This document shows, in pieces, positions 12,412-24,179 of a stretch of 64,000 nucleotides of DNA. Each line of letters begins with the position of its first letter. Position 1 is the first letter of the stretch. The translations under genes were made by a program, and so were the position numbers. Source of the stretch: Serripes groenlandicus (taxonomy: Eukaryota; Mollusca; Bivalvia; Cardiida; Cardiidae); the NCBI GenBank assembly GCA_031761405.1, contig JASEVX010000001.1, positions 196,557,706 to 196,621,705 of the forward strand, written 5' to 3'. The notes beneath the pieces were generated by a model. It was not told the DNA's origin and searched no databases. It was given only the letters and a program-made list of their open reading frames with translations.

Positions 12412-13153
12412 TTAAAGGGAAGTTTTTCGGCTTTGACCTAGATGTTAAACAAATGATCTAGATTGTAGACCAATCAAATGTTGTAATTAATGAATAATGT
12501 CGAAGAAATAAACGAAAGAAACGTTTTGATTGGTTCATAGTTAAGTTGGCGATCCTACGAGAGGCACTAATAAGATGAAGTTTTAAAGTTAAATTTTCTG
12601 CATATTAACCTTTAATTGTTTTTCTTAAGAAATAACACTGAAGAAATCAGTGGAAACGTATGAAATATAATATTTAAGAGCAAAATATTAATTATTTTTG
12701 AAACATAATAAGTTTTCAGTTATTTATCGTCAATTGAAACTTATATACCTCCAGGGAGACTCGCGTAATCTCCAGTCACGTGACGTATTCTCGGCCTTGA
12801 TAATCTATTTATAGACACTGAAGCTGGATGGAGATGGCCGATTAGCCGTTGGTAAACACATAGATTATTGCACAAATTTTATAATTCATGGAAAATTACT
12901 GATTGTTTTGATTATTACCAAAACCTTTCTGATATTCAAGTCAAATAATATGAGCATGTTCAATTTCTTAGTGTTTTCTCATATTGATCGCCGTTTATCC
13001 TTTTTAAAGATATTTCTTGTTACTATATATTTTTTTCCGGTATATTTTTTATATGTACATGTAGCAAGCGTCTTTTTGAAAACCTCTTGTGAAAATGTGG
13101 AACCTGCTCAATACAGGGTTTTAAGCAATTGATACTTGTCCTACAGTGCCTTT
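12412..13153. mobile_element. Possible non-autonomous DNA element
   Basis: The left edge reads ATTAAAGGGAAGTTTTTC. The right edge, on the complement, reads AGTTAAAGGCACTGTAGG. The shared TTAAAGG could be the end of a terminal inverted repeat. Inside, CCAATCAAA (12469) and TTTGATTGG (12526) form a further inverted pair. No transposase or duplicated target is clear. Confidence 0.3.
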
Positions 13154-13409
13154 AACTTTTAGAACTCATTCATGGGGAAGGCGGGTGCATTTGTGTGACC
13201 TTTGTAATAAGGTTTGTTGAAAATAGTGAGATGGGAATGCAAGCCAATCAAATGCAGTATTCACAAATCCTTGCGCGAAGTTCATCGTGGTTGCGGCGAA
13301 AGTTGTATTTTCAAAATAAGGCCCGAAATGAGCTACGGATCGTTTCGAGACCCTTCGCTCAAAAGTCATTTGAGTTTCTGGCTGCGGCTGTTTGGTCGAT
13401 TTCTAACTC
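13154..13409. other. Spacer, nothing recognised
   Basis: Short overlapping frames on both strands without family resemblance. May be an old repeat, but no partner was seen in the window. Confidence 0.5.
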
Positions 13410-13628
13410 ATTTTAGGCGACATGGATATTGATGCAATCCGACGCATCTAGAGCAGACGACGATTAAAAACGTTATGGCAAAAGGAGAAATTGCTCCTAC
13501 TTTCACCTCTAGAAACAATGTTTATTCAATTATTATAACCTCATATATATGAGGATTTTCTATAGCTTTGCCTAGATGCTTTTTCAAAGTCGTCTGCTGC
13601 AGATTTGTTGTTTGGGGGAAATGGTTAT
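13410..13628. mobile_element. Family A MITE, worn ends
   Basis: Left block AGAGCAGACGACG; right block TTTTCAAAGTCGTCTGCTGC followed by GGGGGAAATGGTTA. The left terminus is poorly preserved. Confidence 0.6.
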
Positions 13629-13951
13629 CAACCGATCGTAAATACTCATTGCATGTTCCCTTGTCGCGTCAGTACAACGTCAAAGTAAGACGGATAAAGG
13701 AAAACGAGAAAAAGAGCAAGTCTAATCCCTTATTTCCATTTTCATTACGGTTTACCGTCTGGTTTAGCCATCTCATCTTATCAAGGAAATAGTTTGTGAT
13801 CGATTTCTGCGCTTTGTTACAGATTTTCTCATTAGCACCTTTCCTTCAAATAAGTTGATATTTGCGACTTGTTTTGTTTTCTCACTCGTTCATGTTTTCT
13901 CACTTGTTCATGCTTTCGATCGATTTGCATGCGTGGTTACAGACCTGTCAT
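13629..13951. other. Spacer, nothing recognised
   Basis: Contains only a local repeat of TTTTCTCACT-TGTTCATG near 13878-13910. No gene seen. Confidence 0.5.
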
Positions 13952-14206
13952 TTAATCCTTTCCAGCCATTCAGCCTCAGCAACTGACATTGTGATAAAAG
14001 AAGAAATTGCTTTTTTTAATTGGTATATTCTTATTTACGGAGAATCATCATGATTTTGCGAATATGTTTCCAAAGTGAGATATGTCTCCTCTTTTCCCCA
14101 CAATATTTTCACCTCTTTTCCATTATTATTCTCTCAGTTACAGAGAGTTATCATAGTCTTTCCAAGTCGTCTGCTGCAGTTTGGGTTGTATTTGGGAAAG
14201 GGTTAA
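13952..14206. mobile_element. Family A MITE
   Basis: Starts TTAATCCTTTCCAGCC and ends TTGGGAAAGGGTTAA. Right block AAGTCGTCTGCTGCAG is well kept. The left interior is diverged. Confidence 0.6.
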
Positions 14207-14790
14207 GGCAGGATTAAACACTTCACTTCATGCAGACGATCATTCAAACATTGCGGGGAAAGGAGACTGGATTTTAATTCAGGTTTTAAATTCAGACATA
14301 GATTAAACATATGCACCAAACTACTTTGGAAACCTTCCTGCAAAAACAATGAGTATACTTATGGAATGCAATAGAAAACAATAAGGTAACAGTAGGACGT
14401 ACTTATTATGAGCAATTTCTTCCCTTTTTTCATTATGTTTTCAAATTTCGACTGCTACAGATGTGTCAAAAATGTCAGAAAGGGTAAATCAATTTACAGG
14501 CTATATAAGCTTTTTGGTTAGATAAATTGAAGTCTCATTTGACGATTATGTAGGTCGTGGTTAACATGTTACCCAATTACAAACAGATTAAACGAATTTG
14601 CAGCATATGCCTTTTGAAAACATTGTGACTGAAGTAGAACAATCCTCATAATGGGATTTGTTCCGTTTGCTACAATGTTTCGAACTATTTGTAGAATATG
14701 TACTGTCAATTATAGAGGGTTTCCATATGTCCGCCTATATTGTTTCGAAGTCATCTGCTACTGACGTTTTGTCTGTTTGAAAATGTACGA
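14207..14790. mobile_element. Two decayed family A MITEs
   Basis: Fragments in order: CATGCAGACG, ATGTTTTCAAATTTCGACTG-CTACAG, AGAAAGGGTAAA (about 14230-14488). Then GCAGCATATGCCTTTTGAAAAC and AAGTCATCTGCTACTGACG (about 14590-14770), split here by substitutions. Boundaries are uncertain. Confidence 0.4.
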
Positions 14791-14945
14791 AACACAAACC
14801 TTTCTGTATGTATGACAGATGATACTAAACATCTGCATACGAATCTAAAATGTCTTCTCCTCATTCATAATGCCTGTCTGAAAATCTTGAAACCGTCTGT
14901 GCCAATTGGCGAACAGTGCAGATTCAGATGAAGAGATTGATTGTT

Positions 14946-17393
14946 TGGTGTTTTACGCCGAGTTCAACATGTTTTTCAGTTTATCACGGCTTGTGCTGGT
15001 TAGGTTACCAGTACTACTGGTCCATTTATCCTGACACCAGCCAGTCAATCGTAATGCTATCACGACTTGTGCTGGTTAGGTTACCAGTACTACTGGTCCA
15101 TTTATCATGACACCAGCCAGTCCGTTGTAATGCTATCACGGCTTGTGCTGGTTAGGTTACCAGTACTACTGGTCCATTTATCCTGACACCAGCCAGTCCA
15201 TCGTAATGCTATCACGTCTTGTGCTGGTTAGGTTACCAGTACTACTAGTCCATTTATCCTGACACCAGCCAGTCCATCGTAATGCTATCACGTCTTGTGC
15301 TGGTTAGGTTACCAGTACTACTAGTCCATTTATCCTGACACCAGCCAGTCCATCGTAATGCTATCACGTCTTGTGCTGGTTAGGTTACCAGTACTACTAG
15401 TCCATTTATCCTGACACCAGCCAGTCCATCGTAATGCTATCACGTCTTGTGCTGGTTAGGTTACCAGTACTACTAGTCCATTTATCCTGACACCAGCCAG
15501 TCCATCGTAATGCTATCACGTCTTGTGCTGGTTAGGTTACCAGTACTACTAGTCCATTTATCCTGACACCAGCCAGTCCATCGTAATGCTATCACGTCTT
15601 GTGCTGGTTAGGTTACCAGTACTACTAGTCCATTTATCCTGACACCAGCCAGTCCATCGTAATGCTATCACGTCTTGTGCTGGTTAGGTTACCAGTACTA
15701 CTAGTCCATTTATCCTGACACCAGCCAGTCCATCGTAATGCTATCACGTCTTGTGCTGGTTAGGTTACCAGTACTACTAGTCCATTTATCCTGACACCAG
15801 CCAGTCCATCGTAATGCTATCACGTCTTGTGCTGGTTAGGTTACCAGTACTACTAGTCCATTTATCCTGACACCAGCCAGTCCATCGTAATGCTATCACG
15901 TCTTGTGCTGGTTAGGTTACCAGTACTACTAGTCCATTTATCCTGACACCAGCCAGTCCATCGTAATGCTATCACGTCTTGTGCTGGTTAGGTTACCAGT
16001 ACTACTAGTCCATTTATCCTGACACCAGCCAGTCCATCGTAATGCTATCACGTCTTGTGCTGGTTAGGTTACCAGTACTACTAGTCCATTTATCCTGACA
16101 CCAGCCAGTCCATCGTAATGCTATCACGTCTTGTGCTGGTTAGGTTACCAGTACTACTAGTCCATTTATCCTGACACCAGCCAGTCCATCGTAATGCTAT
16201 CACGTCTTGTGCTGGTTAGGTTACCAGTACTACTAGTCCATTTATCCTGACACCAGCCAGTCCATCGTAATGCTATCACGTCTTGTGCTGGTTAGGTTAC
16301 CAGTACTACTGGTATATTTATCCTGACACCAGCCAGTCCATCGTAATGCTATCACGTCTTGTGCTGGTTAGGTTACCAGTACTACTAGTCCATTTATCCT
16401 GACACCAGCCAGTCCATCGTAATGCTATCACGTCTTGTGCTGGTTAGGTTACCAGTACTACTAGTCCATTTATCCTGACACCAGCCAGTCCATCGTAATG
16501 CTATCACGTCTTGTGCTGGTTAGGTTACCAGTACTACTGGTACATTTATCCTGACACCAGCCAGTCCATCGTAATGCTATCACGTCTTGTGCTGGTTAGG
16601 TTACCAGTACTACTAGTCCATTTATCCTGACACCAGCCAGTCCATCGTAATGCTATCACGTCTTGTGCTGGTTAGGTTACCAGTACTACTGGTCCATTTA
16701 TCCTGACACCAGCCAGTCCATCGTAATGCTATCACGTCTTGTGCTGGTTAGGTTACCAGTACTACTAGTCCATTTATCCTGACACCAGCCAGTCCATCGT
16801 AATGCTATCACGTCTTGTGCTGGTTAGGTTACCAGTACTACTGGTACATTTATCCTGACACCAGCCAGTCCATCGTAATGCTATCACGTCTTGTGCTGGT
16901 TAGGTTACCAGTACTACTAGTCCATTTATCCTGACACCAGCCAGTCCATCGTAATGCTATCACGTCTTGTGCTGGTTAGGTTACCAGTACTACTAGTCCA
17001 TTTATCCTGACACCAGCCAGTCCATCGTAATGCTACCACGTCTTGTGCTGGTTAGGTTACCAGTACTACTGGTACATTTATCCTGACACCAGCCAGTCCA
17101 TCGTAATGCTACCACGTCTTGTGCTGGTTAGGTTACCAGTACTACTGGTACATTTATCCTGACACCAGCCAGTCCATCGTAATGCTACCATCCAGAGCAC
17201 CAAGGAGGGCAGCTATTACTACCATTTGTAAAGTAATTTGTATGACGGATCGAACTGGCGACCACCCACACCAGAGGCAAACGCTCTAGCACTCAACCAC
17301 CGAGGCGGTCGCTCTACCACTCAACCATCGAGGCGGACGCTCTACCACTCAACCATCGAGGCGGTCGCTCTACCACTCAACCATCGAGGCGGT
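14946..17393 (-). mobile_element. tRNA-derived SINE (S2) containing an internal 76-bp satellite
   Basis: Read on the minus strand, the head (17393 to about 17240) has the pol III A-box-like GGTTGAGTGGTAGAGCG, present about four times as a 28-bp tandem repeat, and the B-box-like GCCAGTTCGATCC. The body follows (CTGCCCTCCTTGGTGCTCTG, then GTAGCATTACGATGG). The far end has a SINE tail, GGCGTAAAACACC (complement of 14948-14960). The same body words occur in the plus-strand SINE at 53680 (AGCATTACGACTGAC, GGTCAGGATAAATGG). Between body and tail the SINE is interrupted by 29 copies of a piece of itself. Confidence 0.75.
14984..17190. repeat. 76-bp satellite array, 29 copies, derived from SINE body
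   Basis: Each unit contains CTTGTGCTGGTTAGGTTACC, AGTACTACTAGTCCATTTAT and CCTGACACCAGCCAGTCCAT. Copies are almost identical. The main variable site is ACTAGTCC, ACTGGTCC or ACTGGTAC, and variants recur in blocks. Homogeneity points to recent expansion or ongoing conversion. The unit is the reverse complement of the SINE body seen once at 53800-53880. Confidence 0.97.
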
Positions 17394-17934
17394 CGAATTC
17401 AGGTGAACAATGATCACAAAACCCCTTAGTTTAGTATCATGCAAGCGCCGCTATCACACACAGGGATTGTGATATAACCACAGTGATAAAACGAAAACAT
17501 GTTTAAATCGGTGTTGAACTGAAATCAGTTGATCAATTAAACAATCAACCACTGGTAACGTTTGTATACGTATCTGATTATTTAGTGAATGAGGAACGAA
17601 GAAACTCGGGGCATTTCGATTATGTCTAATGACAAACTTCCATTTGTCATTTTCTGTCTTAATTCTTCCTCCGTTGGTTTCGTATTTTGATCGATTTGAG
17701 AATGTTTCAGCGTCGCGTGTGAACAATGATGTTTTTGTCCAAATCATTCCGGTCTTGATTTAAGATATTGTATTTTCCATTCATTTGTGGGTAACATGTC
17801 TTCCATTCAAATTAGTATCAAAAAGGAATTTGATCATGGACAACAGAAACTTCTAAAATCAAGGATGCAGGAAAAACTATTAAAAATAAAAGTATATTTA
17901 GAATATATGCCATTTCAAAGTATCCTGTTCTTTA
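17394..17934. other. Spacer, nothing recognised
   Basis: A minus-strand frame of 97 codons (17454-17747) shows no family motif. The plus frame from 17787 simply runs into the 15-bp array. No gene supported. Confidence 0.5.
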
Positions 17935-18645
17935 ATTCAGGTACAGAAGATTCAGGTACAGAAGATTCAGGTACAGAAAATTCAGGTATAGAAGATTCAG
18001 GTATAGAATATTCAGGTACAGAAGAGGTACAGAAAATTCAGGTACAGAAGATTCAGGTACAGAAGATTCAGGTATAGAATATTCAGGTACAGAAGAGGTA
18101 CAGAAAATTCAGGTACAGAAGATTCAGGTACAGAAGATTCAGGTATAGAAGATTCAGGTACAGAAGATTCAGGTACATAATATTCAGATACAGAAGATTC
18201 CGGTACAGAAGATTCAGGTACAGAAGGTTCAGGTACAGAGGATTCAGGTACATAAGATTCAGGTACAGAAGATTCAGGTACATAAGATTCAGGTACAGAA
18301 GATTCAGGTATAGAAGATTCAGGTATAGAAGATTCAGGTACAAAAGATTCAGGTACAGAAGATTCAGGTACAGAAGATTCAGGTACAGAAGATTCAGGTA
18401 TAGAAGATTCAGGTACAGAAGATTTAGGTACAGAAGATTCAGGTACATAAGATTCAGGTACAGAAGATTCAGGTACAGAAGATTCAGGTATAGAAGATTC
18501 AGGTATAGAAGATTCAGGTACATAATATTCAGGTACAGAAGATTCAGGTATAGAAGATTCAGGTACAGAAGGTTCAGGTACAGAAGATTCAGGTACAGAA
18601 GATTCAGGTACAGAAGATTCAGGTACAGAAGGTTCAGGTACAGAA
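17935..18645. repeat. 15-bp minisatellite, about 47 copies
   Basis: The unit is GATTCAGGTACAGAA with variants TATAGAA, CATAATA and GGTTCAGG. A larger pattern containing AGAAGAGGTACAGAAAATT occurs at about 18021 and 18091. The array is open in several frames (SGTED-like on plus, VPESS-like on minus, up to 244 codons) because 15 is a multiple of three. Its right end passes without a break into a SINE B-box. Confidence 0.95.
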
Positions 18646-18745
18646 GGTCGCATGCTCAATCCCAGGTCGGGTCCTACCAAGTTCTTTAAACCCGAGATTG
18701 ATTGAAAACATGTTGTAAGCGGTGTAAAACACAAAACATAAAACA
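18646..18745 (+). mobile_element. SINE 3' portion beside the 15-bp array
   Basis: GGTCGCATGCTCAATCCC resembles a tRNA T-arm/B-box. CAGGTCGGGTCCTACCAAG, a short spacer and GTAAGCGGTGTAAAACACAA then match a SINE tail. The 5' half of the tRNA head (A box) is missing and its place is taken by the array. Confidence 0.55.
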
Positions 18746-18936
18746 CATTAGAAGTTTGTCGAACGAATCTGAGGTTGCTGAAAACAAGAGCAATTCGGTC
18801 GGACGATTCACTCTCTTTTTGTTAAGATTTCATCATTATATTCATTAAATTTAAATGACTTATGAAGCTGACAATTCTTTCATAAATAAATTTAGCATAA
18901 ACCCAGGTATCTCTTGAAAATGTCGATAGCTCGAAA

Positions 18937-20890
18937 TGACTTATAGGTCCCTTTCGGGCTCGGGGTATTGGGAGCCCCCTGTAAAATGACTTGCAGGTCC
19001 CTTTCGAGCTCGGGCTATTGGGAGTCCCCTGTTAAATGATTTATAGGTCCCTTTCTAGCTCAAGCTACTGGGAGTCCCCTGTTAAATGACTTATAGGTCC
19101 CTTTCGAGCTCGAGCTATTTGGAGTCTCCTGTTTAATGACTTATAGTTCCCTTTCGAGCTCGAGCTATTGGGAGTCCCCTGTTAAATGACTTATAGTTCC
19201 CTTTCGAGCTCGAGCTATTGAGAATCCCCTGTTTAATGACTTGTAGGTCCCTTTCGAGCTCGATCTATTGGGAGTCACCTGTTTAATGACTAATATGTCC
19301 TTTTTGAGCTCGACCTATTGGGAATCTCCTGTTTAATGACTTGTAGGTCCCTTTCGAGCTCGACCTATTGGGAGTCCTCTGTTTAATGACTAATAGGTCC
19401 TTTTCGAGCTCAAGCTATTGGGAGTCCCCTGTTTAGTGATTAACAGGTCCCTTTTGAGATCGAGCTATTGGGAGTCCCCTGTTTAATGACTTATAGGTCC
19501 CTTTCGAGCTCGAGCTGTTTGGAGTCCCCTGTTAAATTACTTGTAGGTCCCTTTCGAGCTCGAGCTATTTGGAATCTCCTGTTTAATGACTTACATGTCC
19601 CTTTCGAGCTCGGGCTATTGGGAATGCCCTGTTTAATGACTTATAGGTCCATTTCGAGCTCAAGCTATAGTAAGTCAGTCTCCTGTTTAATGACTAATAG
19701 GTCCTTTCGAGCTCGAGCTATTGGGAGTCCACTGTTTACTGACTTTTAGGTCGCTTTCGAGCTCGAGCTATTGGGAGTCCCCTGTTTAATGACTTAAAGT
19801 TCCCTTTCGAGCTCGAGATATTGGGAATCTCCTGTTTAATGACTTGTAGGTCCCTTCCGAGCTCGAGCTATTGGGAGTCCCCTGTTTAATGACTTATAGG
19901 TCACTTTCGAGCTCGAGCTGTTTGGAGTCCCCTGTTTAATGACTCATAGGTCCCTTTCGAACTCGAGCTGTTTGGAGTCCCCTGTTTAATGACTCATAGG
20001 TCCCTTTCGAACTCGAGCTGTTTGGAGTCCCCTGTTAAATTACTTGTAGGTCCCTTTCGAGCTCGAGCTATTGGGAATCTCCTGTTTAATGACTTATATG
20101 TCCCTATAGAGCTCGGGCTATTGGAAGTCCCCTGTTTAATGACTTGTAGGTCCCTTTCGAGCTCGAGCTATAGGGAGTCCCCTGTTTAATGACTAATAAG
20201 TCCTTTCGATCTCGAGCTGTTGGGAGTCTCCTGTTTAATGACTTATAGGTCACTTTCGAGCTCGAGCGTTTGGTAGTCCCCTGTTTAATGACTTGTAGTT
20301 CCCTTTCGAGCTAGAGATATTGGGAATCTCCTGTTTAATGACTTATAGATCCCTTTCGAGTTCGAGCTGTTTGGAGTCCCCTTTTAAATTACTTGTAGGT
20401 CCCTTTCGAGCTCTAGCTATTGGAAATCTGCTGTTTAATGACTTAAAGGTCGCTTTCGAGCTCGAGCTGTTTGGAGTCCCCTGTTTAATGACTTAAAGGT
20501 CGCTTTCGAGCTCGAGCTGTTTGGAGTCCCCTGTTAAATTACGTGTATGTCCCTTTCGAGCTCGAGCTATCGGGAATCTCCTGTTAAATTACTTATATTT
20601 CCCTATAGAGCTCGAGCTATTGGGAATCTCCTGTTTAATGACTTATAGATCCCTTTCGAGCTCGAGCTATTTGGAGTCCCCTGTTAAATGACTTGTAGGT
20701 TTTTTCGAGCTCGAACTATTGGGAGTCCCATGTTTAATGACTTATAGGTCCCTTTCGAGCTCGAGCTATTGGGAGTCTCCTGTTTAATGATTTATGGTTA
20801 CCTTTCGAGCTCGAGCTATTGAGAATCCCCTGTTAAATGACTTGTAGGTTTTTTCGAGCTCGAGCTATTGGGAGTTCCCTGTTTAATGAC
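18937..20890. repeat. 50-bp tandem repeat, about 39 copies
   Basis: The unit runs TGACTTATAGGTCCCTTTCG, AGCTCGAGCTATTGGGAGTC, CCCTGTTTAA. It centres on the palindrome AGCTCGAGCT. Copies vary by several per cent. Blocks with GTTTGGAGTCCCCTGTTAAATT recur every few units, so higher-order structure is present. The frames of 60-90 codons within it are incidental. Confidence 0.95.
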
Positions 20891-21560
20891 ATTCAGACTT
20901 ATTTATCATAACCAGAGCTTTAAAGAATACAAAAGGTTAAATTTTGGTCATATTTGAACATGTTTTCCCTAATTGTTCTTTTCAATAGCGGAAACTTGGT
21001 TGAACAAATATGGAAAATTGAAACCGGCGAGTGTGTCAATAACATTATTTCCGGTATCACTCGGTATCATCCGATAACAGCTGATTTGAGCTGTGTTCCA
21101 GAAATATCAAACTTAGCGTAATTATTACAAATCAAGTCAACACTGAAATGTCAAGACTAACTCATATGGTTCAAGCTTGTCCGTAAAGACAGTTAGAGAG
21201 TTTAGCCTGCTTCAACCGATTTCCCGATCTGGCTTCGAGTCGAACTAGGTGACAACTCAAGCCAAGTGTAAAATTTCAAGACAATGTGTTCGCGCATAAT
21301 TCAAGCGTCCGGAAAAACAGTTCAGGCGAGCCAGAATTGCCGACTTTGATAGCTGATGAATACGGCTTGAATTAGGGGACCTCCGGCTGTTCAGGCTGGT
21401 TGATACTGGTTCGATTTCCCGAACTCGTCCGGTTTGATTTAAACAAAAGTTTAACATGTGTAGCGCCGACAGAATTTCTCCCACCAGGTTCGATTTTGCA
21501 TTCGTTCAAGGCCTACGAAATTCATGTCGAATGCATGTCGTTTAAGCTTTAAAATGACCA
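20891..21560. other. Spacer, nothing recognised
   Basis: Single-copy looking DNA. Around 21180-21480 it is richer in G+C with scattered TTCAAG/CTTGAA words. No domain is recognisable in the 75-codon minus frame. Confidence 0.5.
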
Positions 21561-21569
21561 GAATAGCCG

Positions 21570-21765
21570 GAATGGTGTTTTTTCGGCTGGTTAGTACATT
21601 CGTAGTTACAGGAAATACAGCTGTTCCGGCCGGTTGATACAGTCGGAGTAGTCGGAACTCCGACTGTTCCGGCTGGTTAATACAGCCGGAGTTCTGGCTA
21701 TTCCGGCTAGTTAATTCAGCCGGATTTCCGGCTGTCTACTCCGGCTACTCCGGCTGACTTCACGC
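21570..21765. repeat. Cluster of CCGGCTG imperfect inverted repeats
   Basis: CCGGCTG or its complement CAGCCGG occurs many times. One clear hairpin is CCGGCTG (21669-21675), loop GTTAATA, CAGCCGG (21683-21689). A second sits at 21703-21723. It looks like slipped short palindromes, not a gene. Confidence 0.7.
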
Positions 21766-21837
21766 GCATACACATTGTCCATGTTTTTGAAAGTCTACCG
21801 CTGCAGTTTTGTTATATGTGGTGTGGGAACGGGTCAA
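21766..21837. mobile_element. Family A MITE, right end only
   Basis: GTTTTTGAAAGTCTACCGCTGCAG followed by GTGGGAACGGGT, read as separate blocks, matches the right half of the family. Confidence 0.4.
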
Positions 21838-21934
21838 GAAATCCTCCTCGATGACACGGAGACTAAGGCCTTCCAAATAGAAAATAATACTTGGACTGTT
21901 TAATCGGTCAGGACAAAGAGGGTGGAAAAGGGGT

Positions 21935-22129
21935 CGTAAGCTCGAATCAAGGGTCGACGTTTACATTATCATTATCATCGTCACCATCCTTATATCTCTC
22001 GTAAGCTCGAATCAAGGGTCGACGTTTATATTATCAATATCATCGTCACCATCCTTATATCTCTCGTAAGCTCGAATCAAGGGTCGACGTTTATATTATC
22101 AGTATCATCGTCACCATCCTTATCCTTCT
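21935..22129. repeat. 65-bp tandem repeat, 3 copies
   Basis: The unit starts CGTAAGCTCGAATCAAGGGT and includes ATCGTCACCATCCTTAT. Starts lie at 21935, 22000 and 22065. Confidence 0.95.
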
Positions 22130-22269
22130 AACTTGAGCAAAAAGGCCGGGTAAATCCTGTCTATCATGTGATTCGAATCATGGACTGCTTGGGATGGAGT
22201 TCTCCGCTTTACCCATAGAGAAATGTCTCTCGTGTTGAAGAACATGTGTTGTCCTTGTTTAATTGTTTA

Positions 22270-22470
22270 ATTGGGCTTAAAATTACGCCGTTTCTAAAAG
22301 TATTACAGTAATATCAAGGTGATAAAATATTTAAACCACGATCTTTGGGTGAGAAACCATTCAGAGGGCACTACAATATGACCGCCATGAGTGGGAGTCG
22401 AACCAGGAACGACTACATTTAACCCGACACCCCCTCGCTAAGCACACGGCCACGTCAGTTTTACTTATCG
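22270..22470 (-). mobile_element. tRNA-derived SINE (family S1)
   Basis: On the minus strand: A-box-like GTGGCCGTGTGCTTAGCG, B-box-like GGTTCGACTCCC (complement of 22392-22403), a body, and the tail GAAACGGCGTAATTTTAAGC. Organisation matches 4690-4900. It is not a functional tRNA gene because no acceptor stem closes. Confidence 0.6.
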
Positions 22471-22572
22471 TCCATAGTTAATGTCTAAAGGAACACAAAT
22501 GTTTAAATATTATAAAAATATCGCCTCAGATTAATGGTTCGGACGAACTGCTTCATTTATTCTATAAAAATG

Positions 22573-22868
22573 TTGCCGCAGAATAAAGTGGTTAACGATT
22601 GCCGCAGAATAAAGTGGATGACGATTGCCGCAGAATAAAGTGGTTAACGATTGTCGCAGGATAAAGTGGTTAACGATTGCCGCAGAATAAAGTGGTTAAC
22701 GATTGTCGCAGGATAAAGTGGATGACGATTGCCGCAGAATAAAGTGGATGACGATTGCCGCAGAATAAACTGGTTAACGATTGCCGCAGAATAAACAGGT
22801 TAACGATTGCCGCAGAATAAAGTGGTTAACGATTGCCGCAGAATAAACTGGTTAACGGTTGCCGCAGC
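22573..22868. repeat. 26-bp tandem repeat, about 11 copies
   Basis: The unit is TTGCCGCAGAATAAAGTGGT then TAACGA. Variants GGATGACGA, TCGCAGG and AAACTGG alternate, giving a patchy two-unit pattern. Confidence 0.95.
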
Positions 22869-23184
22869 ATCAATAAGTGTAAGCACCGCTTCAGAGTTCC
22901 GCAAAATAAACGTGTACTGTATTGTTGTTCAAAGGTTGCCCTAGATTTAAGAGAGTAGAAGTTTACTAATACACATTTATTTGTTAATTCATTTTTTCTC
23001 TAAAACAATTTTTTATTTCATCAACTATTCTATTCAATTCCCACGTTAACGGGAACGTTCTGCAAATAATCACCCAGCCATTATTGATCACCCTACATTG
23101 ATTATAAAATATTCATGCCACTTTACACGTTAAAAACAATAAATATTATAGACTACAGCTTTAAAAAGCTCCGTGTAAAAAAGG
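22869..23184. other. Spacer, nothing recognised
   Basis: AT-rich, no repeats shared with the window and no coding signal. Confidence 0.5.
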
Positions 23185-23370
23185 GGAAGTGTGAGAGTCA
23201 GGGGCCTCTCGTACTAAAGGTTCCGGGTTGGAATACAATACAGTTCTTCCGTTGGGATTATTCCACACAAACGGCGCGAGTACTTCAGAAACCAGAACTC
23301 GAGCGTGATTAATATAAGTTGAAAGCTTGTTTCGCGATTGATATAAAATAAATAGGTTTAAAAATAAAGG
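23185..23370 (+). mobile_element. tRNA-derived SINE (family S3)
   Basis: The head reads GGCCTCTCGTACTAAAGGTTCCGGG in two blocks. The body holds CACACAAACGGCGCGAGTAC, then CGAGCGTGATT and AAAGCTTGTTTCG, ending ATAAAATAAATAGG. The minus-strand element at 33640-33850 has the same blocks in the same order, which defines the family. Confidence 0.7.
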
Positions 23371-23815
23371 AAACACAAATATCAATCGTTGAATTCGTTG
23401 GAACGTAATTTGACGGTGCTTCAGGCAGGCTTTTGATTTTATTTACCATCGCCGTGCAGAATTAACGATTTGGGCGAACAGTTTTTGTCCGTTTTTTGGG
23501 ACGTTTGTCAACATACATTCGTTCCCGAGTCAATAAACTAAACAATCAATAAACGGGTTTTCGGAGTTACTACGTCCCTAATAACACAGTCAGCTCCCCC
23601 GGAACAAAGCTCCGCCGAAACAAATAGTTATAAGCGGAGTAATTTGCTCACCAAACAGATGATATAATCAAAGCACTGACAGTACTAGTGGTCCAAGCAC
23701 TGAAAATACTCGTGGGACGGTTGTGTTGGTATTCGTACATTAAGGCCAGTCAGTCGGTTGCATTTGTATGTACACAAGAGATGTTTGTCAAATACGAATA
23801 CCTCCCATTAACAAT
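23371..23815. other. Spacer, nothing recognised
   Basis: No gene or repeat partner was seen. Contains a short local duplication of AAGCACTGA (about 23671 and 23696). Confidence 0.5.
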
Positions 23816-24010
23816 GAGGACAAGACAAGACAAGACAATGAATTTATTGACATAAACTGTAAAGTTTTTTGTCATTTTGACAATATATAAATACATTGCA
23901 ATTGACACACACATAATAAAAGAATATATACACAAATTACAATTAACATACACATAGAAAAAAGAAAGAAAAAAATGATACATAATGATACTCTTAATCG
24001 AAATTGACTA
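23816..24010 (-). mobile_element. LINE 3' end, heavily truncated
   Basis: On the minus strand an AT-rich stretch leads to TTTATGTCAATAAATTCATT and then a repeated TTGTC tail (complement of GACAAGACAAGACAAGAC at about 23819). The LINE fragment at 25784 likewise ends GTCAATAAA followed by a TTGAC-type repeat. Only 3' UTR remains. Confidence 0.5.
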
Positions 24011-24179
24011 ATCTTGTCTTTTGTAATAAAACAGTAATTGACTGGGAACAGTAACCTTTTCATTTTCCGTAGTTACAGAACTTATATTTTGCGACAGGCG
24101 ACTTTTGATCATAGTTTATTTAGAGGGCAAAAAATGTACGCACTTATTCACAAAACTTATCTACAAAATATACATGGTT

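Noticed and set aside
14984..17190. CRISPR-like array
   Set aside because: Units are uniform for their whole 76 bp without unique spacers, and the setting is eukaryotic SINE sequence.
18012..18746. 244-codon minus frame rich in VPESS
   Set aside because: Product of the 15-bp array running into a SINE tail.
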